Of a DNA stretch of 64,000 nt, positions 36,117-45,593 are shown in pieces. Origin of the DNA: Kerstersia gyiorum (GTDB taxonomy: Bacteria > Pseudomonadota > Gammaproteobacteria > Burkholderiales > Burkholderiaceae_B); contig NZ_SGWZ01000001.1 of NCBI RefSeq assembly GCF_004216755.1, positions 124,001 to 188,000 on the forward strand, written 5' to 3'. Within the stretch, counting starts at the first letter, position 1. Each line of letters starts with the position of its first letter. Under the pieces are notes generated by a model. That model saw nothing but the letters and a program-made list of their open reading frames with translations. It was not told where the DNA came from and did not search any database. The position numbers and the translations under genes are program-made.

Positions 36117-36780
36117 GCTGTCTTTCTCCTCAAACGATTGATCTCGATACGCCGCACCCTGCGTAACCGGCGCTGGCGGCCCTGTGCCTCTGTGAAGAAC
36201 TTCGGCCGGAAGGCCGAAGCTTCTCCCCCACCCTATGGGGTGCCTGCGGCACCTTATAAATACTGCCTCGCTAGACCCCGGAATAAAGTTCGGGGCTTGC
36301 GCTTAGGCTAGTGGTCACGACAAAGGCAAAGCGGTAATACGGCGGCGGGCACGGGTCAGGCGGCAGCTTGCAGGCGCGCATGAGATTCGGCCCGGGGCCA
36401 ATAGCTGACATTCGGTCCTGGCTTCAGGCAGCCGCACCCAACGGCGGACGGCCCGGCCATCGGCGCGAAGCCGGTTCGGAACAGGACAACAGGCCCGATA
36501 GGAGATATCGGCGCTGATGCAAGTGTGGATCGGTGTCATGCATGCTTGTCTCCCTGGCCTCTCTCGGTGGCCAATCGCCACCGGGAAGCTCATGTTCTTT
36601 ATGCAAGGCCACAACAACCGGCCTGTCCTGCCAAACCAGAGGAACGATTCGATACAGGACGGTTCAGTCTATGCAGCGGACACTCATTGCTCAATAGCAT
36701 GAAGCTTATAAGCGATATTAGATTCACCAATAAAAATAATGATATTCGGGTCAGTTGCCAGGAGGCATGCCCCAAAAGCA
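36117..36780. other. Intergenic region upstream of operon 2, with hairpin cluster
   Basis: No supported gene lies here; the short ORFs lack family features. The first 180 bases hold a run of four inverted repeats. The rest is ordinary composition, turning AT-rich near 36690-36745. Confidence 0.5.
36200..36295. repeat. Cluster of four hairpins
   Basis: CTTCGGCC-GGAA-GGCCGAAG (36200-36219), CCCCA/TGGGG (36226-36240), GGTGCC-TGC-GGCACC (36239-36253) and CCCCG/CGGGG (36276-36295) follow each other in under 100 bases. The order and density resemble a repetitive extragenic element. None has a T-run. Confidence 0.55.
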
Positions 36781-36805
36781 ACAGCCCGGCGTCGGGCCGG
36801 GCTGT
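36781..36805 (-). terminator. Terminator of the DUF1840 gene
   Basis: ACAGCCCGGC (36781-36790) and GCCGGGCTGT (36796-36805) form a ten-base perfect stem with a five-base loop, 36 bases after the stop. A TGCTTTT run follows on the minus strand. Confidence 0.7.
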
Positions 36806-36840
36806 GGTGGGGGATACGGCATCAGGCCAGCTGGCCTGCC

Positions 36841-37179
36841 TTACCAGGCCGAACCGGCCTCCCACATCACGGGAACATCCGTCGCCAGGGATTTGCGCAT
36901 CATGTCCAGCAAGGGAAACGCACGCTGCTTCAGGCTGACGGTCTGGGCCAGCGGGTGCACGGGGTCTTTGTCCGGATCGTCGGATTCCGTTTCGGGGCTC
37001 TCTGCATCAATCGCCGCTTCCAGCGCGCCAATGGCGGCCGGCAGCTGTTCCACCGTGAAGATGCCGCGCTTGAGATCAGCATCGGTCACCGGACGGCCGG
37101 CAGCCTGCAGCACCAGCACGGCATGCTTATCCAGCATCAGGACATCGGATGCCGCCTTTGATTGAAATGTGACCAGCAT
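36841..37179 (-). CDS. DUF1840 family protein
   Basis: This 112-residue protein matches the betaproteobacterial DUF1840 family: MLVTFQSKAASDVLMLDKHA at the N-terminus and LKQRAFPLLDMMRKSLATDVPVMWE at the end, with a charged acidic linker (DAESPETESDDPDKDP) between. ATG at 37179 has GGAGGA eight bases upstream. The function is unknown. It stands alone, with a clear terminator. Confidence 0.82.
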   Translation of the reverse strand: MLVTFQSKAASDVLMLDKHAVLVLQAAGRPVTDADLKRGIFTVEQLPAAIGALEAAIDAESPETESDDPDKDPVHPLAQTVSLKQRAFPLLDMMRKSLATDVPVMWEAGSAW

Positions 37180-37381
37180 GGGTATTTTCCTCCGTGGATG
37201 AATCCGTTCATTCGTAAGCCATGGCAAACGCTACGGCAGCATGATGACGAGACGAGCTGCGTCACACAGATGCAGTCATGCCAATGCACTGAAACGACAA
37301 CCGCGCAGCCACCGCCATCAGGCACATGCAGCGGTTGTGCCATCACTGGCGGTCACGCAACACTTCCATCACTCCTGCACC

Positions 37382-40300
37382 ATGCACGCCAACACGCCCG
37401 CCCTGCCCGCCTGCTGTCACTCGCGACAGCCAGGCTCGCCACGCGCCAACCGGCATCCCGTACCGCCCGGCCAGCGCGCGCCATGCAGTCATCATATCCT
37501 GCCTGCCCTGCTCTGCGCCTTGATGCATATCGTGCCGGCACCTGTCGCCGCCCAGACCGCCGCGCCGCTGTCCTGCCCTGCAACGCAGCTGGGCCAGCCC
37601 TGCAGCGGCGCCGGCCTGGCCAGCGCCGGCGCGGCGGAACCCGAACTCAACCTGGGGCTGGACAACCCGGTGCACCTTGCCAGCGGGCGCAAATACCTGC
37701 GCGACACAGATCTTCCCGCCCATCCGCTGGCGCCCGGCCTGGAACTGGTACGTCATTACAACAGCGCGGACCCTCGCCTGCCGGGCAATCCCGGCCGTGG
37801 CTGGCAGTTTTCCTACGACCTGCGGCTATACCGGCAGGCAAACACCCTGCAGCTCATCCAGGCAGATGGCAGCCGCCTACGATTCAGTTGCCTGCCCGGC
37901 CACACCAGCTGCACGCACGACCGGCAAGGGCTGGTACAAGCCGACGGGCAAGGCTGGCAATGGCGCTGGCCGGACGGTGCACGGCTGGATTTCCGCGAAG
38001 ATGGCTGGCTGGCCGCGATCCGGCGCAGCGACGGCCTGCTCCTGGCACGCCTAGAACGTGCGCAAGATGGACGCCTGTTGGCCGTGCACAGCGCAACGCC
38101 CGGGCGGCAACTGGCCTTTCATTACCTGCAGCAGGACAAGCTGCCGCCGCGCCTGACTGGCGTGGATACCCCCGCTGGGCGCTTCCGCTACCATCATGCC
38201 GCACTGGCGGATGGCTGGTTTCTCTCCGGGGTCGAACGCCCCGATGGCATGCAACGCCATTACGGCCATGACCCGGCGCTGCAGCACGGCCACCCGCAAG
38301 CCATTACGGCAAGCGGGCTGTCTGCCGCCGGCCAGCCGGTGCAATGGCAGCGACGCTGGCATTACGACAGCGACGGCCGCGTCTCCCGCGTGGAGCACCT
38401 GACCGCGGATGGCCAGCCCGGTGCCGCCTGGCGGCTGGAATACCTCGAACCGGCGCATGGCATCCATGCCGGCCTGACACGGGTACATGGCGCACGCGGC
38501 ACCACCGACATCCACTACGTACTGGCAGGCGGACGCCATCGGCTCGCCCGGGTTGCCGGCGTTGCCTGCCCCGGCTGCCCGGCACCGGGCCTGTCTGCCA
38601 GCTATGACGCCGCAGGACGCCTGACCAGGCTCAATGACCTGCTCCTGCTGCGGCGCCCGGATGGCTCGCCCCGCCAGCTGGTGCTGCCCGGCAGCGGCTG
38701 GACCGGCCTGAAGCTTGACTATGACAGCCAGGGCCGGATGGTGTCGTGGCATAGCGAACGCACAGGAACCACCCGCCTGCTGCGCCGTTTCCTTGCCGCC
38801 CGGCACACGGAGGGCCGCACGCCGCCTGAGCCGCCGGCAACGGCCACCCGCCAGATAAGCATCCGCTACGCCAACGGCGACCGCTGGCGCGCCTGGCTGG
38901 ACCACGCCGGCCGCCCCTGGCGCATATCCGCCACCAGCACCGCCGCCACCAGCACCGGCCTCGCCGATGCCGCCGACACATTCCGTGCGGAAGCAGGCGA
39001 ATCGGCGCATGCAACAGCCGTTAGATCCGTGCCTGCACCGGCCGGCGCGCATGTCGTGGATACCCGCATCACATGGCGCGACGGCAAGCTGGCCATGCTG
39101 GAACACCCCCATGAAACCGAGCGGCGTAGCCACGACAGCAATGGCCGGCTGCTGTCACGCAGCCTCCACCGGCCCGGCGCGGACAGCACACCCGAAATTG
39201 CAGTGACGGACCGCTATGCCTATCACCCCGATGGTCGGCTGGCACGTCATTATCTGCCCGAAGGCGGTGTATTGAGCTACGAATGGCAGCAAGGCCGCCT
39301 GAGCCGGCTCGACTGGCATGACCGCCACGGCACGCGCCATGCCATCCTGCATCACTTGCCTGGGTCCGGCGGTTATGTCTACGGCAATGGCGTGCGTACC
39401 GTGGGGCTGCGCGACGAGCATGGGCTACGCTACCTGCTGAGCAGCCAGCCAGGCACTGCAACGCCCATCCTGGCCCAGGCCATCCGGCTGGACGCCCAGG
39501 GCCGAATCATCGAAGAACGATTCCAGACCGGCGATTGGCGCCAGCACCTGCGCTATGGCTACGCGGCAAGCGGTCGCCTGGCGCTGGCAGAGAATACGGC
39601 TGCCCATACCCACTCAGATACCAATGCCAAGGGGCATGTTGATGTCGATGCCAGCCCCAGGATCAGCTATCTGGCCTGGCATGCAGACGGCCGCCTGCTG
39701 GCGCGCAATGACACTGCGCCCCCCCACCCGCCAGCCCCCTCCACCAGGCCGCAGGCTCACCACGTTGCCAGGCTCGGCCCGGAACCGGAGCCGACAGTCG
39801 TGGATGCCAGCGGCCTGCCGGTGGCGCACGAGGGCTGGCGCCTGACCTACGATGCGCAACGCCGCCTGCAACGTGCCAGCCAGCCGGCCACCGGCCTGCG
39901 TATCGACTACCGCAACAACGCCCATGGCCAGCGCATCCGCCGCGCCAGCGGACAGGACATCACCCATTACCTCCATGACAGCCAAGGCCTGCGGGTCGCA
40001 CTGGCCCTCCCGGCCCAGCCCGGCCAGGCTGCACGGATCACGGAGCGCTACCTGTACGCGGGACAAGTCCCCGTGGCCTGGCTGCGGTACGACTCGCACG
40101 GGGACGCCAACCTCTATTTTCTGCATAGCGATGCCCAAGGCCTGCCGCGCGCGCTCAGCGACAGCCGTGGCCATCTGGCCTGGCGCGCCGAATTCGATGC
40201 CTTCGGCAGGTTGCTGCGTGAACACGGCGGCCCCCGGCCCTCTCCGCGCTACCCAGGCCAGCACGCGGACCCGGCCCTGCCCTGGCACGACAACGGCATG

Positions 40301-41389
40301 CGCACCTATGACCCCGGCACCGGCAGTTACCTGGAACCCGACCCGCTCGGGCCGCAGCCCGGCCACGATGCCTACGGCTACGCGGCCCAGCGCCCGCGCC
40401 AATACGCCGACCCCGCCGGCATGCTGCTGTATGCCTTCGACGGCACACGCAATACACCGGCGTCACTGACCAATGTCTGGTTGCTGCACCAGCTTTACCC
40501 TGGCGGCGGCAGCTATCAGCCCGGCCCCGGCCAGAACGCCTGGGATGCCGCCACCGCCAGCCGCGCCACGCATATCATCGGCGCGCAATGGGAACGCCTG
40601 CTGGCCGACCTTGCCGCCGCAGGGCGGCAATGGCAGCAAGAACCCGCAGCCATCGACCTGCTGGGCTATTCACGCGGCGCGGCCCTGGCCCAGCACTTCG
40701 CCAACCAGATCGCCGCGCACGTCCGCAATCAACGTTTCTGGGCCTATGACCCGCTCATGGGCACGGTCTCGGCCTGCGTCGACCTGCGTTTCATGGGCCT
40801 GTTCGACACCGTGGCTCAGTTCGGCGTGAACGGACGCGACAATGCCGACTACCTGCTGGGCGCCAGCCCCGCCTGGCAATGGATTGCCCATGCCGTGGCG
40901 CTCAACGAGCACCGTTACCTGTTCCCGCTCAACAGCCTGGCCCAGGGCCAGGGGAATCTGGTGGAAATGCCATTCATCGGCGCCCATGCCGATATCGGCG
41001 GAGGCTACCTATCCCGCGACACCCCCGATGCAACGCGCGGCGACTTGTCCGACGTCGCCCTGGCCTGGATGCACTGGCAGGCCCGCGCGGCCGGCGTGCC
41101 GCTTGCGCCCTTGCCCGAGGCACAAGCCACTGTCAGCCAGCCGCTGCTGCACGATGAACGCAACGTGTTCTATCGCAAGACCGGCCAGGACAGGCCGGTG
41201 CGCCATGCCGATGGCAGCCCTTGGTTGCATAGCCAGGCCGAACATCCCGGACTGGGCGCAACAGGCAGGAACGAAGTGGAGGCATTCATCGAACGCCTGC
41301 CGGACTGGATGCACACGCCCGGCTCAGTCGTGGGCAGCGTCGACATGGCCGCCTATGAGCAATGGCTGGCCCGGCAAATGCAGCGTTAA
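37382..41389 (+). CDS. RHS-repeat protein with C-terminal DUF2235 (lipase-like) domain
   Basis: This 1335-residue protein has three parts. A hydrophobic segment (LPALLCALMHIVPAPVAA, about residues 40-57) could be a late-starting signal sequence. A DUF6531-like start (LDNPVHLASGRKYLRDTDL) and a long RHS core follow, ending YDPGTGSYLEPDPLG...YADPAG. The last 320 residues are a DUF2235 alpha/beta hydrolase: DGTRN at D1020, nucleophile S1097 in GYSRGA, D1142, and HADIGGGY with H1202. The family includes type VI lipase effectors. No immunity gene, vgrG or PAAR is near. The start is uncertain: an ATG at 37241 is in frame, and neither has a good ribosome site. Confidence 0.8.
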   Translation: MHANTPALPACCHSRQPGSPRANRHPVPPGQRAPCSHHILPALLCALMHIVPAPVAAQTAAPLSCPATQLGQPCSGAGLASAGAAEPELNLGLDNPVHLASGRKYLRDTDLPAHPLAPGLELVRHYNSADPRLPGNPGRGWQFSYDLRLYRQANTLQLIQADGSRLRFSCLPGHTSCTHDRQGLVQADGQGWQWRWPDGARLDFREDGWLAAIRRSDGLLLARLERAQDGRLLAVHSATPGRQLAFHYLQQDKLPPRLTGVDTPAGRFRYHHAALADGWFLSGVERPDGMQRHYGHDPALQHGHPQAITASGLSAAGQPVQWQRRWHYDSDGRVSRVEHLTADGQPGAAWRLEYLEPAHGIHAGLTRVHGARGTTDIHYVLAGGRHRLARVAGVACPGCPAPGLSASYDAAGRLTRLNDLLLLRRPDGSPRQLVLPGSGWTGLKLDYDSQGRMVSWHSERTGTTRLLRRFLAARHTEGRTPPEPPATATRQISIRYANGDRWRAWLDHAGRPWRISATSTAATSTGLADAADTFRAEAGESAHATAVRSVPAPAGAHVVDTRITWRDGKLAMLEHPHETERRSHDSNGRLLSRSLHRPGADSTPEIAVTDRYAYHPDGRLARHYLPEGGVLSYEWQQGRLSRLDWHDRHGTRHAILHHLPGSGGYVYGNGVRTVGLRDEHGLRYLLSSQPGTATPILAQAIRLDAQGRIIEERFQTGDWRQHLRYGYAASGRLALAENTAAHTHSDTNAKGHVDVDASPRISYLAWHADGRLLARNDTAPPHPPAPSTRPQAHHVARLGPEPEPTVVDASGLPVAHEGWRLTYDAQRRLQRASQPATGLRIDYRNNAHGQRIRRASGQDITHYLHDSQGLRVALALPAQPGQAARITERYLYAGQVPVAWLRYDSHGDANLYFLHSDAQGLPRALSDSRGHLAWRAEFDAFGRLLREHGGPRPSPRYPGQHADPALPWHDNGMRTYDPGTGSYLEPDPLGPQPGHDAYGYAAQRPRQYADPAGMLLYAFDGTRNTPASLTNVWLLHQLYPGGGSYQPGPGQNAWDAATASRATHIIGAQWERLLADLAAAGRQWQQEPAAIDLLGYSRGAALAQHFANQIAAHVRNQRFWAYDPLMGTVSACVDLRFMGLFDTVAQFGVNGRDNADYLLGASPAWQWIAHAVALNEHRYLFPLNSLAQGQGNLVEMPFIGAHADIGGGYLSRDTPDATRGDLSDVALAWMHWQARAAGVPLAPLPEAQATVSQPLLHDERNVFYRKTGQDRPVRHADGSPWLHSQAEHPGLGATGRNEVEAFIERLPDWMHTPGSVVGSVDMAAYEQWLARQMQR

Positions 41390-41413
41390 AACCGCGGCAA
41401 TACCGGCACGCGC

Positions 41414-42646
41414 TCAGAACAGCCCTGACAAGGGCGGCTCCGCCCCCGTCAGCTGGTAGGAGCCGACCACTGCGGCCTTCCAGTCGCGCGGATTATGGTT
41501 GGCCACCGTGCGCGCATTGCGCCAGTGCCGGTCCAGGTTGTGGCTGCGGGCCGTGGCGGAAGCGCCGCCGACATCGAACACCAGTTCGGCTGCCTTGAGC
41601 GCGGCATTGGCAGCGATGTACTGGGCCTGGGCCACGTCGATGGATGCCTGCAATACCGCCTCGTGCGCCAGGCCTGCCTGCCAGGCGGCGTCTATGGACG
41701 CCGCCGCCCTCAGCACCGCCGCCTCGGCGGCAAACGCCTGAGCCGAGATCTCTCCTACCGCGTGTGCCACGTACGGGTCGTCCACCGACCGGCTGGCGCT
41801 GCTATGCTTGATCGGCCGCGCATGATGACGGGCGAAATCGACGGCATCCGCCAGCACATTGCGGGCAATACCGGCCTCGACAGCCCCCAGGAACAATTGC
41901 GCGAACGGCGTCACGATCGTACGTTGCGCGCGCCCGTCACGGAAATGGGAGGAACGGATAAGGTCATCCTCTTCCACCCTGACATTCCTCAGGTGTGTCG
42001 TGCCGCTGGCCGTGAGGCGCTGCCCCATGGCATCGAAATCGTCCAGCAACTCCACGCCCTCGCGGTCGCTGGGCAAAATGAAGCGGACCTCCTGCCCGGC
42101 CTCTGTCAGGGCCGTCACCTGAATCCAGTCCGCATACAGCGAACCCGTGCTGTAGTACTTGGTGCCGCTCACGCGGTAATGATCGCCCTCCCGCACCAGC
42201 ACCGAGCTGATGGCACCACTGGCACCGCCACGCTCCCAGCCCGCGTTGGCAACAACATCGCCCCGCAGATAGCGCGGAAACCAGCGCTGGCGGCCCGCCT
42301 CGTCATCCCCGGACAGCAGGTTTTCGATGAACAGAAAGCCCGGCCGCAGCGCCTGGGCAATATTCGAATCCACGGCCGCAACATCCATCACGAACCGGAT
42401 CACGTCCTGTACGGCCGCACCGCTGCCACCAGCGGCCTGGGGAATGCGGAAGGTATACAGGCCTGCGGCCGCAATGCTGCGGATCTGATCATGCGGCAGG
42501 AGCCGCTCGCGCTCCCGGCTCTCCGCGCCCGTGCGCAGCACCGGCAGCAAGGCGTCCGCACGCTGACGCAACGTGGCCAGATCCGCGGCCACGGTAGTGC
42601 TGCCGTCGGGGTTGCCTAGGGGTTTAAAAGCCAGGGAAGAAGACAT
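41414..42646 (-). CDS. SfnB/DszC-like flavin-dependent monooxygenase (acyl-CoA dehydrogenase fold)
   Basis: This 410-residue protein has the acyl-CoA dehydrogenase fold but the features of the SfnB/DszC flavin monooxygenase branch: RIPQAAGGSGA, SGTKYYSTGSLYADWI and the end HNLDRHWRNARTVANHNPRDWK. These enzymes use reduced flavin on organosulfur compounds or indole-like substrates. It is alone, with no flavin reductase or transporter next to it. ATG at 42646 is chosen since the upstream part of the frame is not family-like. A strong hairpin lies 22 bases before the start. Confidence 0.82.
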   Translation of the reverse strand: MSSSLAFKPLGNPDGSTTVAADLATLRQRADALLPVLRTGAESRERERLLPHDQIRSIAAAGLYTFRIPQAAGGSGAAVQDVIRFVMDVAAVDSNIAQALRPGFLFIENLLSGDDEAGRQRWFPRYLRGDVVANAGWERGGASGAISSVLVREGDHYRVSGTKYYSTGSLYADWIQVTALTEAGQEVRFILPSDREGVELLDDFDAMGQRLTASGTTHLRNVRVEEDDLIRSSHFRDGRAQRTIVTPFAQLFLGAVEAGIARNVLADAVDFARHHARPIKHSSASRSVDDPYVAHAVGEISAQAFAAEAAVLRAAASIDAAWQAGLAHEAVLQASIDVAQAQYIAANAALKAAELVFDVGGASATARSHNLDRHWRNARTVANHNPRDWKAAVVGSYQLTGAEPPLSGLF

Positions 42647-42667
42647 GGAATATCCGGAAATGTCGGA

Positions 42668-42695
42668 CGCCGGGCACGAAACTTCGTGCCCGGCG
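42668..42695. promoter_or_regulatory. Perfect 13-base-pair hairpin before the SfnB-like gene
   Basis: CGCCGGGCACGAA and its exact complement are separated by two bases. On the minus strand it lies in the 5' leader of the flavoenzyme gene. It could be a transcription or translation control element, or block transcription toward argS. Confidence 0.5.
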
Positions 42696-42912
42696 CGATG
42701 CCAAGGGCGGGTGACCTTCCATGGTAGAAACACAACACTGCATTTCAAACGATGCTTTTTGTATTTGATAATTCACATGGCCCGCATGGATAGCGGCACC
42801 CGGGCCAGGCTCCTTACGCTCCTTGGCACTCTGTCGTTCCCTGTTGCACGCCCGCTGCGTGAATCAGGCTATCATTCCCGGATTGCACTCCTCTTTTTTC
42901 GAATCCGCTCCC

Positions 42913-44598
42913 ATGCTCCCCGAGCAACAGAATCTACTGATCTCCCGCATCCAGGCAGCCGTCAACGCGCTGCTGCCTGAAGCTCAGCCCAGCATCCAGC
43001 TGGAGCGTCCGAAAGTCGCCGCACACGGCGATGCCGCCTGCAACGTTGCCATGCAGCTTGCCAAGCCGGCGCGCCGCAATCCGCGCGAACTGGCGCAAGC
43101 CATCGTCGACCACCTGCTGGCTGACCCGCAAGCCGCGAACCTGCTGGCAGGCGCCGAAGTCGCCGGCCCCGGTTTCATCAATTTCCGCCTGTCGCCCGCC
43201 GCGCATCAGGCTGTGCTGGGTGCCATTGCCGGGCAGCGTGAGCAATACGGCCGCGCGCCGCGCCGCGACGAGAAAGTCCTGGTGGAATTCGTCTCCGCCA
43301 ACCCCACCGGCCCCCTGCACGTGGGCCATGCACGCCAGGCTGCGCTGGGCGACGCCCTGTGCCGCCTGTTCGACGCCCATGGCTACGACGTTACCCGCGA
43401 GTTCTACTACAACGACGCCGGCAACCAGATCGACAATCTCGCCATCAGCGTACAGGCCCGCGGCCGCGGCATCTCCCCGGATGATGCCAGCTACCCGGCC
43501 GACGGCTACCGTGGCGACTACATCGTCGACATCGCCAATGATTACCTGGCTGGCAAGACAGTCCAGGCCTCAGACGGCGTCCCCGTCACCGGCAAGGGCG
43601 ACCTCAATGACCTGGACGCCATCCGCCGCTTCGCCGTCACCTACCTGCGCAATGAACAGGATCTCGACCTCCAGGCCTTCGGCCTGAAGTTCGACAACTA
43701 CTACCTGGAAAGCTCGCTGTATACCAGCGGCCGGGTGGAAAACACGGTGCAGCGCCTGGTCGACAAGGGCCACACCTATGAAATGGACGGCGCGCTGTGG
43801 CTGCGCACGACCGAACTGGGCACCGGCGACGACAAAGACCGCGTGATGCGCAAGGCCGAAGGCGGCTACACCTATTTTGTGCCCGATGTCGCCTACCATG
43901 AAGCCAAATGGGAGCGCGGCTTCCACAAGGCCATCAATATCCAGGGCAGCGACCACCACGGTACCGTGGCTCGCGTGCGCGCCGGCCTGCAAGGGCTGGA
44001 TATCGGCATTCCCAAGGACTTCCCCGCGTATATCCTGCACAAGATGGTGAAGGTGGTGCGCGGCGGCCAGGAAGTGAAGATATCCAAGCGTGCCGGCAGC
44101 TACGTGACGCTGCGCGACCTGATCGACTGGGTGGGCCGCGACGCGGTGCGCTTCTTCCTGATCCAGCGCCGCGCCGATACCGAATTCACGTTCGATATCG
44201 ACCTGGCCCGCTCGCAAAGCGAAGAAAACCCGGTGTACTACATCCAGTACGCGCATGCGCGCATCTGTTCCGTGCTGGAGCAGGCCCAGGCCGATGCGGC
44301 CGCCCTGCAACAGGCCGATGCCACGCCGCTGGTGGCACCAACGGAAATCGCCCTGCTGCAACGTCTCTCCGAGTTCCCCGCGCTGGTGGCGTTGGCTGCC
44401 CAGGAACTCTCACCCCACCTGGTAGCGTTCTGGCTGCGCGACTGTGCCGCTGACTTCCATGCCTGGTACAACGCCGAACGCGTCCGTGTCGATGATGCAG
44501 CACTGCGCGATGCGCGCCTGCGCCTGGCGGACGCCACGCGCCAGGTCCTGGCCAACGGCCTGGCCTTGCTGGGTGTCGCTGCACCCCAACGCATGTAA
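42913..44598 (+). CDS. argS: Arginyl-tRNA synthetase
   Basis: This 561-residue class I synthetase charges tRNA-Arg. The HIGH motif is HVGH in SANPTGPLHVGHARQAALGDAL (about residue 133) and the KMSKS-equivalent is KISKRAG. The N-terminal additional domain and anticodon-binding helical end are present. ATG at 42913 begins the family-conserved MLPEQQNLL; no strong ribosome site is visible. argS, the SPOR gene and dsbA follow in the order known in Bordetella-type genomes. Confidence 0.96.
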   Translation: MLPEQQNLLISRIQAAVNALLPEAQPSIQLERPKVAAHGDAACNVAMQLAKPARRNPRELAQAIVDHLLADPQAANLLAGAEVAGPGFINFRLSPAAHQAVLGAIAGQREQYGRAPRRDEKVLVEFVSANPTGPLHVGHARQAALGDALCRLFDAHGYDVTREFYYNDAGNQIDNLAISVQARGRGISPDDASYPADGYRGDYIVDIANDYLAGKTVQASDGVPVTGKGDLNDLDAIRRFAVTYLRNEQDLDLQAFGLKFDNYYLESSLYTSGRVENTVQRLVDKGHTYEMDGALWLRTTELGTGDDKDRVMRKAEGGYTYFVPDVAYHEAKWERGFHKAINIQGSDHHGTVARVRAGLQGLDIGIPKDFPAYILHKMVKVVRGGQEVKISKRAGSYVTLRDLIDWVGRDAVRFFLIQRRADTEFTFDIDLARSQSEENPVYYIQYAHARICSVLEQAQADAAALQQADATPLVAPTEIALLQRLSEFPALVALAAQELSPHLVAFWLRDCAADFHAWYNAERVRVDDAALRDARLRLADATRQVLANGLALLGVAAPQRM

Positions 44599-44607
44599 CG
44601 AGTCCCT

Positions 44608-45291
44608 ATGGCAAAACGCTCTTCCCGTTCCTCCGGCCAAGGCGGCAGCACGATCTACGGACTGCTGGCCGGGCTCCTGCTGGGCCTGGTCGTGGCTGCC
44701 GTCGTGGCGTTCTACGTCACCAAGGCGCCCGTGCCCTTCGTCGATCGTGCGGGACGTGCCCCGGCGCCTGCGGTTTCGCAGATTCAAGCAGCAACCCCTG
44801 GCGCCAGCCTGCCCGACCCCAATCGCGGCCTGCAGAACGGCAACCTGACCGTACCGGATACACGCATCCAGCCGCCCAGCCTGCCTTCGCCTGACAGCAT
44901 CGGCGGGGTTGCTGGTAGCGGCGCGCAACCGGCCACACAGACACCTGCACCAGTACCGGCAACGCCGGCTGCACCGTCCGGCGACGACCTCGGCGCGCTG
45001 ATTGCATCGCTGCCGAACCAGCCACCGGCCCCGCTGCCCAAGCCTGCCAATGGTGCGGCAGCCAGCGCCTATTTCCTGCAGACCGGCTCCTTCCAGGTGC
45101 TGGAAGATGCGGAAGCCTTGCGTGCCCGCATGATCCTGCTGGGCCTGCCGGTGCAGATTCAACGCGCCGAGGTCAACGGCCTGCAAGTCAATCGTGTCCG
45201 CGTCGGCCCCTACACGCGGCTGGACGAAATGAATCGCGTGCGCGCCCAGCTGACTGCCGAAAATATCAGCTCGACGGTCGTCCGGCAGTAG
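44608..45291 (+). CDS. SPOR-domain membrane protein (FtsN-like)
   Basis: This 227-residue protein has a short cytoplasmic basic tail, one transmembrane helix (about residues 17-41), a long Pro/Ala-rich periplasmic linker and a C-terminal SPOR domain (about 150-227, AYFLQTGSFQVLEDAEALRA...RVRVGPYTRLDEMNRV). SPOR domains bind denuded peptidoglycan glycans at the division septum. It is nine bases after argS and is probably cotranscribed with it. Confidence 0.87.
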   Translation: MAKRSSRSSGQGGSTIYGLLAGLLLGLVVAAVVAFYVTKAPVPFVDRAGRAPAPAVSQIQAATPGASLPDPNRGLQNGNLTVPDTRIQPPSLPSPDSIGGVAGSGAQPATQTPAPVPATPAAPSGDDLGALIASLPNQPPAPLPKPANGAAASAYFLQTGSFQVLEDAEALRARMILLGLPVQIQRAEVNGLQVNRVRVGPYTRLDEMNRVRAQLTAENISSTVVRQ

Positions 45292-45336
45292 TCCTGGCTG
45301 CCCTGGCGGGCGGCGGCGTCAGTTCGCCACGAATCT

Positions 45337-45356
45337 CCGCCGGGAACCCCCGGCGG
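45337..45356 (+). terminator. Hairpin after the SPOR gene
   Basis: CCGCCGGG-AACC-CCCGGCGG is a perfect eight-base stem, 45 bases after the SPOR stop, without a T-run. The gap to dsbA (45292-45593) holds no gene. Confidence 0.45.
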
Positions 45357-45529
45357 CACAGATGGTCAAAACGTCTCCGCCAGGGTTTGCCTTGCGCATG
45401 AATCCGCTGGCTCAGCCAGGCCAAGCCTCACGGACACCGCCCCAACGGCCATCCGGCGCCAAGTCCGGCAGATGACCGCTGGCTGGCCCAGCCAACAGGG
45501 CACTGGCCATCAACAGCGCCTTGCCATGC

Positions 45530-45557
45530 TTGCACTGCCATATTCCTGTCGTATCAT
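45530..45557 (+). promoter_or_regulatory. Predicted promoter of dsbA
   Basis: TTGCAC (45530-45535) and TATCAT (45552-45557) are 16 bases apart, about 37 bases upstream of the dsbA ATG. Confidence 0.45.
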
Positions 45558-45593
45558 TTCCCATTCACTCAGCCCAGCCAGGAACTGTCCAAC

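Noticed and set aside
36315..36617. 100-residue minus-strand ORF upstream of the enolase-family operon
   Set aside because: Composition and lack of start signal indicate chance; it also has no conserved-looking segment.
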